From: Dioscorea cayenensis subsp. rotundata
Lineage: Eukaryota; Streptophyta; Magnoliopsida; Dioscoreales; Dioscoreaceae
Length of the DNA stretch: 64,000 nucleotides
Assembly: GCF_009730915.1 (NCBI RefSeq)
Contig: NC_052486.1
Span: 22,969,589 to 23,033,588, forward strand
Direction: 5' to 3'
Shown: positions 59,921-64,000 of the stretch, piece by piece
Position numbering within the stretch: the stretch's first letter is position 1
Layout: the number at the start of each line of letters is the position of its first letter
Position numbers and translations under genes: made by a program
Notes under the pieces: model-generated
The model's database searches: none
Told to the model about the DNA's origin: nothing
Seen by the model: the letters and a program-made list of their open reading frames with translations, nothing else

Positions 59921-60798
59921 TGTGAGGTGTCCAGCCCTGTTTGAAGCTCTAAGATGGATGTATAACTCAATATTGAGTTTGTGCAGGAATTACTGTAGCA
60001 ACGAGGGATGCAGAGAATGGCTGTAAACCTCACGGGCTCCATGCGGCCCGCATGGAGACCGTGAGGCTCATTGGAATTTTCGATTTCTGCAAGTACTGCA
60101 GCAGACGTACTGTAGCAATGTTACTGTAGTAGTGACAGAATTTCTGAGAATGGCTGTAAACCTCACGGGCTCCATGCGGCCCGCATGGAGACCGTATGGC
60201 TACTGTAGCATCCCGAATGAGTTAACTCTTCATTCTCTCTTCAATGAATAGGGTATTCTTGAGGTTTCTTGAGAGAAAAAGAAAGAGAGAGAGGGCTACG
60301 GGCTAGGGCTTCAACATCCATCAAAGGGGAAGGCTTGAAGACATCCTAGAGCTTCGGATCCGAGCTTGTGAGCTCAAAGAAGAAGAAGTGAAGGTATATT
60401 TGTACTCTTCTTCTTCATTCTTGTAAACCTAAGCTAGGGGTTGCAAGAAGGTGGGAAGGTTGCTAGGGCAAGTTGTTTATCATCTTGTTGTGTGTTCTTA
60501 TTTGCTCAAGAGAGGCTTATTATATGTTTGTATGCATTGATTAGCCGGATTAAGCTAGGTTGTAGCTTAAGGGAGAAGAAGAACACTGTAGCACTTCCCA
60601 TACCAATTGAACACTCTAGGTCCTTGTGGTTTCTCTTTGTAGTGAGGAGTTTTCCCACAAGGATTCTTCCTGAAAAATGATGTACATTGGTTTTTGAATG
60701 AGAATTGTGTATTTGCTTGTCGTTTGATCCAAAGGGGTGAATAGTGTTGACTGCCAGGTTTTGTCCGCTGTGTGTTGTATACCCCGGGCTCCCCAACA
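59921..60798 (+). repeat. 3' LTR of copia element B
   Basis: 878 bp, same ends as the 5' copy. Both copies of its 50-bp module contain a perfect hairpin of 10-bp arms, CTCCATGCGG and CCGCATGGAG, with a one-base loop (60037-60057 and 60170-60190). Confidence 0.95.
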
Positions 60799-62149
60799 TT
60801 TATATGGGTATACAAGTTTGTGATTCTCAACTTCTTAGATTAAGCTTTAATTTTGGTTGAATCACATCAGGCATGCATGTAACAATTCTAATCATAGGTT
60901 TGAATATATCTAAATGTAATACATACTAATTGTAAGTAGGATGATATCGATATGTGTTGTTGAGGAAATAGAATTCAGTATTCTAAAATTGTTTATCCCT
61001 CGCACTCATTAACCATGGAGTTCTCGATGAAGTAATAGAGAATATTAAAGTTGCCATCATTGAGTTCTTTCGATTGCCTTTGGAGGAGAAGAAAGTATAT
61101 GCACGACGCCCGATACATCGGATCTGAAGGCTATACCCAAAACTGTGTCATCTCAGAGGAACAGAAAGTGGTGAGTGGGGAAGGGCACACGCTTTTTACT
61201 AGAACAGTTGCTCGGAGGAACATGAAACTCTGGCCCCAAAATCCACCCACGTTCACGTAAACTTCTTCTACTTATTATTTCTTAAAAATACTTATTAAGT
61301 ATCTTTAAATTATAACAAATTGTATTTCAGGGATGCATTGGATCAGTACACCGAAGAAATTCAGAGAGTGGCAAACATTGCGTTTGAGTCAATAGGAAAG
61401 AGTTTGAAACTTGATAAACTCAGTGACAATTTTAAGGATTGCCAGCAATCAATAAGAATTAACTACTACCCTCCATGTCCTCATGCAAGCAATGTGGTGA
61501 GACTTGCCCCACACACTGATAGTGTAGGCCTAACAGTGTTACTTCAAGTGAATGAAGTTGATGGATTGCAGTTTAAAAAGAATGGTGTTTGGCTTCCAAT
61601 CAATCCACCCCCTGGTGCTCTCATTGTTAACTGTGGAGATATCATTGAGGTAAAATTTAACTATCAACCAACAACATTGCATTTATTCATTTGTTAATAA
61701 CAACTAAATATATATACTGATTAATTTCTTACTCTACTCTGACAGATAATGAGCAATGGGAAATACAAGAGCCTTGAACACAGGGCTGTTGTAAATTCAG
61801 AGCAAGAACGCTTTTCAATTGGCACATTTCATGGCCCGAGCGTTGAGGCCCACTTCCTGCAGAGACACCTGGGAAAAGTGAACCAGTTTACTATAAGACT
61901 GTTAGCTTCGAGGATTATTATAGGATGGTGTTTGCTCATATAGATGATTATGAGAAAAACACCTTGGATTGTATGAAACTAGAGGCTTGATCACCTTTGA
62001 TGCATGATTTACTATAAATTTGCTATGTTGATCCAAATTATGGGTAAGTTAATTTGATGCTAAATTAAGAGCTGAAAGGAAAAAGTGCTGGCTTAATTTG
62101 TGTCTTAAACTACTCCGCATAATGATGATTAAATCCAGACGGTAGCCTT

Positions 62150-62352
62150 CGCCCCCAGCTTGTTTTATTTTCTCTCTCTTCTTGTATTGCTTTTGCTCAC
62201 TGTTCTCTTCATTCCTGGTGAGGATTCCAGTATGTTATTTACTTTCAGTCTTTTATTGTTCGTTGTTCCCTCTATGTTGTACTCCTTTGTTCTCATCTTT
62301 TTAATAAATTGGTGGTTTATCCACTTTATTAAAAATAAATAAATAAATAAAA
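62150..62352 (+). mobile_element. LINE 3' end, 5'-truncated
   Basis: Ends AATTGGTGGTTTATCCACTT, a short T/A stretch and an (AAAT)n tail at 62333-62352, as in plant L1 elements. About 200 bp remain. The same end phrase recurs at 34205 and, inverted, at 62935 and 63960. Directly downstream of the dioxygenase pseudogene. Confidence 0.65.
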
Positions 62353-62379
62353 GGTGGGCACTTCATTCTACCCAGGGGA

Positions 62380-62870
62380 AACTAGGGAGGGTGAATTTTA
62401 GTTATTATTTTTTTAATTATATATATATAAATTAATGCATATAATATATAAAATAATATTTTTTTTTTAAATATTTGTGAAAATTTATTGTTTAGACCTT
62501 TAATATTTTATAAATAGTTATCTATAGTATTTTTTTTAGACAAAAGTTTATTGCTTGGCCAATTGGATGTTTTTTTTACAAATTAAAATATATGGTTTAA
62601 AAATATAATAACAATATTATAATTTGAGAAAAATATATTTGTAAAATTTTATTGTTTAGCCTCTTGATATTTAATAATTAGTTAGATACTAACAAATTTT
62701 TTTTTGCAAAAAATTATTGTTAGCGAACTTGATTTTAAAGAATTTAGTTTATACATTATTAACAAAAAATATATTTTTAGAAAAATATTTATGACAATCT
62801 ATTATTTGCCTCTTTCACTTTTTTTACTCATCCTCTAAAAAAATTTTTTAGCTCTGCCCCTAATTGTACT
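62380..62870. mobile_element. Degenerate relative of the hAT-like element at 51143
   Basis: Repeated phrases such as AAAATTTATTGTTTAGACC and TTTATTGCTTGGCC are the reverse complement of phrases in the 51143-51807 element. The right end AGCTCTGCCCCTA is the complement of a TAGGGGCAGAGCT end. The left end and a TSD are not clear. Confidence 0.45.
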
Positions 62871-62924
62871 TCTACCTCAACAGGGCTTGTTCACATTTTT
62901 AAAATTATAATATCAAAAGTGTTA

Positions 62925-62980
62925 ATAATGATAAAAAGTGGATAAACCACAGCTTTATTAAAAAGAAACAAAGTCAAAAG
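62925..62980 (-). mobile_element. Very short LINE tail remnant
   Basis: Minus strand reads TTTAATAAAGCTGTGGTTTA then TCCACTTTTT, matching the other LINE tails in the window. No body sequence remains. Confidence 0.45.
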
Positions 62981-63389
62981 TGTTAATAATTGATATAAGT
63001 AACTTGTTCAACCAAAACTGTTGACTGTTATCTAATTGCAGAAAATGAGATAAATAGGATACAGTATATTCAGTTCAAATAAATTGATGCTTGCGACATT
63101 GCTCCCATCTTCTTAAAATTATTGCTAGAATGGCATTGTATTTATTCCTATGTGCTGCTTGGCGCAAATCAACAGAAGTAAGAATGACTTACAAGCGAAA
63201 ATGATCTGCCTTGCGAAAATGATGTTGCCAATGATCACGGACTCTTTCTTGCGTGTAACAACTTTGGCCTAATGATTTAATTGTATGAACAAGAATTAGT
63301 AATTTATATGGAAATCCACATACCACCTAAAATAGTTGATAATTAATTAATGTGGAAGTTGCTTTTTTCTGTAATGAAATATAAAGGTG

Positions 63390-63466
63390 AAGCCATAGTG
63401 AGCATTTCTGATGAGATCCTGAAACTCACTTTGGCTTGTGAAGACTGGGGATTCTTCCAGATTAGC
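63390..63466 (+). pseudogene. SRG1-like dioxygenase relic 3, end of exon 1
   Basis: Translates to ISDEILKLTLACEDWGFFQI, which aligns with the end of exon 1 of the two other copies (VVMKLGLACQEWGFFQ and VAKLSLACxDW). Nothing else of the gene is recognisable within the window; upstream exon sequence is missing or eroded. Confidence 0.65.
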
Positions 63467-63530
63467 ATCTTTAACAAGATTCAAATTCTACCACATGATA
63501 AGTATTCTGTTATATGTATCTAGGAGATAC

Positions 63531-63950
63531 TGTTACGTCCGGAGGGATAGTAGTGTGGTAATTTTTCGCTTAACCTCTCATGTAATGTAAACACACACTC
63601 AATCAAATATGCAAAAGAAAGGAGACATATAAATTAGTTACCCAGTTCGGCACAACCTGTCTATGTCTAGGGCCGAGCCCAGAAAGAATAATCCATTAAA
63701 AAAGGGAAAGAAAGAATAGTACAACACCTACTCTCACTCACACAATAACAAAGAATAACCCTTTCGAAATTGCCAGACCACTCTCTTCGACTCATACACT
63801 TGGGTCTCTCACTCATGGCACATTCTAAATTTCAAGGCAGGGTCTTTTATATAGACATTTCCATGTCCTAGGTATAACGGCTCCTTTTTAGAATCTCCGT
63901 GGCACTTATTACCTATTTGTAAAAACCCTTGTAAGATTCCACGTTCTATG
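63531..63950 (-). mobile_element. LTR fragment related to the solo LTR at 35798
   Basis: Starts TGTTACGTCC and follows the same order of phrases as 35798-36150 (AGGAGACA, GTTACCCAGTTCGGCACAA, CATTAAAAAAGG, CACTCACACAATAAC). A TATA-like TATATAAAA lies on the minus strand near 63850. Interrupted at about 63950 by a LINE tail, and cut by the end of the window. Confidence 0.6.
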
Positions 63951-64000
63951 GTTTTTTTTTTTAATAAAGTGGATAAACCACATTTATTAAGAAGTAGCAC
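63951..64000 (-). mobile_element. LINE 3' end running out of the window
   Basis: Minus strand reads AATAAATGTGGTTTATCCAC then TTTATT and an A-run. Inserted into the LTR fragment; the body continues beyond position 64000. Confidence 0.55.

Larger units (their letters stand above)
54929..60798 (+). mobile_element. Ty1/copia LTR retrotransposon B (Tork/Tnt1-like), young, broken
   Basis: 5870 bp, LTRs 54929-55824 and 59921-60798, flanked by the identical 5-bp TSD TTTAT. Primer-binding site TGGTATCAAAGC (55827-55838), complementary to initiator tRNA-Met; purine tract GGAGGGGGAGAT before the 3' LTR. Parts: gag (about 55860-56500), CCHC knuckle CYHCGKAGHIKRNC (about 56550-56590), protease with WIVDTGAAYHCV (about 56725), integrase (about 57110-57960), reverse transcriptase with LLYVDDMLIVG (about 58430-59200) and RNase H with STTEAEY (about 59390-59800). 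Wording is close to tobacco Tnt1. LTRs differ by about 1.5-2% plus two small length differences, suggesting well under one million years at commonly used rates. Mostly long open, with about three or four breaks. Inserted in intron 1 of the dioxygenase gene, same orientation. Confidence 0.95.
54622..61990 (+). pseudogene. SRG1-like 2-oxoglutarate dioxygenase 2, dead, carrying a copia element in intron 1
   Basis: Exon 1 (54622-54894) starts MEVAGNGNWNLKNTAPSLPV and has DLPIIDFSKL and AKLSLAC, then a TAA where the family has Gln (AC-Q-DW), a probable C-to-T change. Intron 1 is interrupted 34 bp in by a Ty1/copia element. Exon 2 (about 61000-61256) retains NHGVLDEVIENIKVAIIEFF, LPLEEKKVYARRP and, in another frame, EEQKVV and WPQNPPTFT. 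Exon 3 (61331-61649) is clean: RINYYPPCPHASNVV, the iron-binding APHTDSVG and VNCGDIIE. Exon 4 (61746-61990) gives [20 protein letters not shown] with the third ligand His, and after a frame change the end [20 protein letters not shown]. Several independent lesions make it a pseudogene. It is on the opposite strand from the copy at 1590-5027 and about 50 kb away. Confidence 0.88.

Overview
The window is nuclear DNA of a flowering plant. The genes are intron-rich with GT-AG splice sites, they encode plant-specific families (TOM2A tetraspanin, PMT14-type methyltransferase, TGD4, purine permeases, PMEI, SRG1-like dioxygenases), and the spaces between them are AT-rich and full of LTR, LINE, SINE, hAT-like and Mutator-like repeats. 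I lean weakly towards a monocot (possibly yam-like), but nothing in the sequence settles the species.

Left third (1-23.2 kb), gene-dense: a decayed 2-oxoglutarate dioxygenase (minus, 1590-5027) with a SINE in its second intron; a small plastid-type DnaJ zinc-finger protein (minus, 6395-7661) with one GC-AG intron; TOM2A (minus, 8619-11588); a PMT14-like methyltransferase (minus, 13282-16261); a Man1-Src1p C-terminal-domain nuclear envelope protein (minus, 18022-21096); and, divergent from it, ALG14 (plus, 21902-23191), which acts in N-glycan assembly at the ER.

Middle (23.5-46.7 kb): a tandem array of purine permease genes on the minus strand. Three copies are nearly full length but each has frame breaks. 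A fourth is a relic split in two by a young Ty1/copia element (28274-33166, TSD ACATC). Then come a LINE tail, a 951-bp hAT-like element (8-bp TSD), an LTR nested in another LINE tail, the chloroplast lipid-transfer gene TGD4 (plus, 37773-40509) and an invertase/pectin-methylesterase inhibitor (minus, 41941-42486). TGD4 reads as the conserved family along its whole length but carries six single-base additions in exons 1-3, all in short homopolymer runs, which suggests consensus errors as much as gene death.

Right third (46.7-64 kb), repeat-rich: a 1000-N gap, a long gypsy-like LTR region, a TAG-ended hAT-like element, a second SINE and a 1451-bp foldback element with 9-bp TSD built from inverted arrays of a 41-bp unit. 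The foldback lies about 40 bp upstream of the TATA box of a second, dead dioxygenase gene (54622-61990). That gene's first intron holds another Ty1/copia element (54929-60798, TSD TTTAT). A third dioxygenase scrap and an LTR fragment close the window.

The genes do not form a pathway. The coherent theme is two tandem or dispersed families (purine permeases and SRG1-like dioxygenases) in different stages of decay, with transposons landing repeatedly in and beside them.
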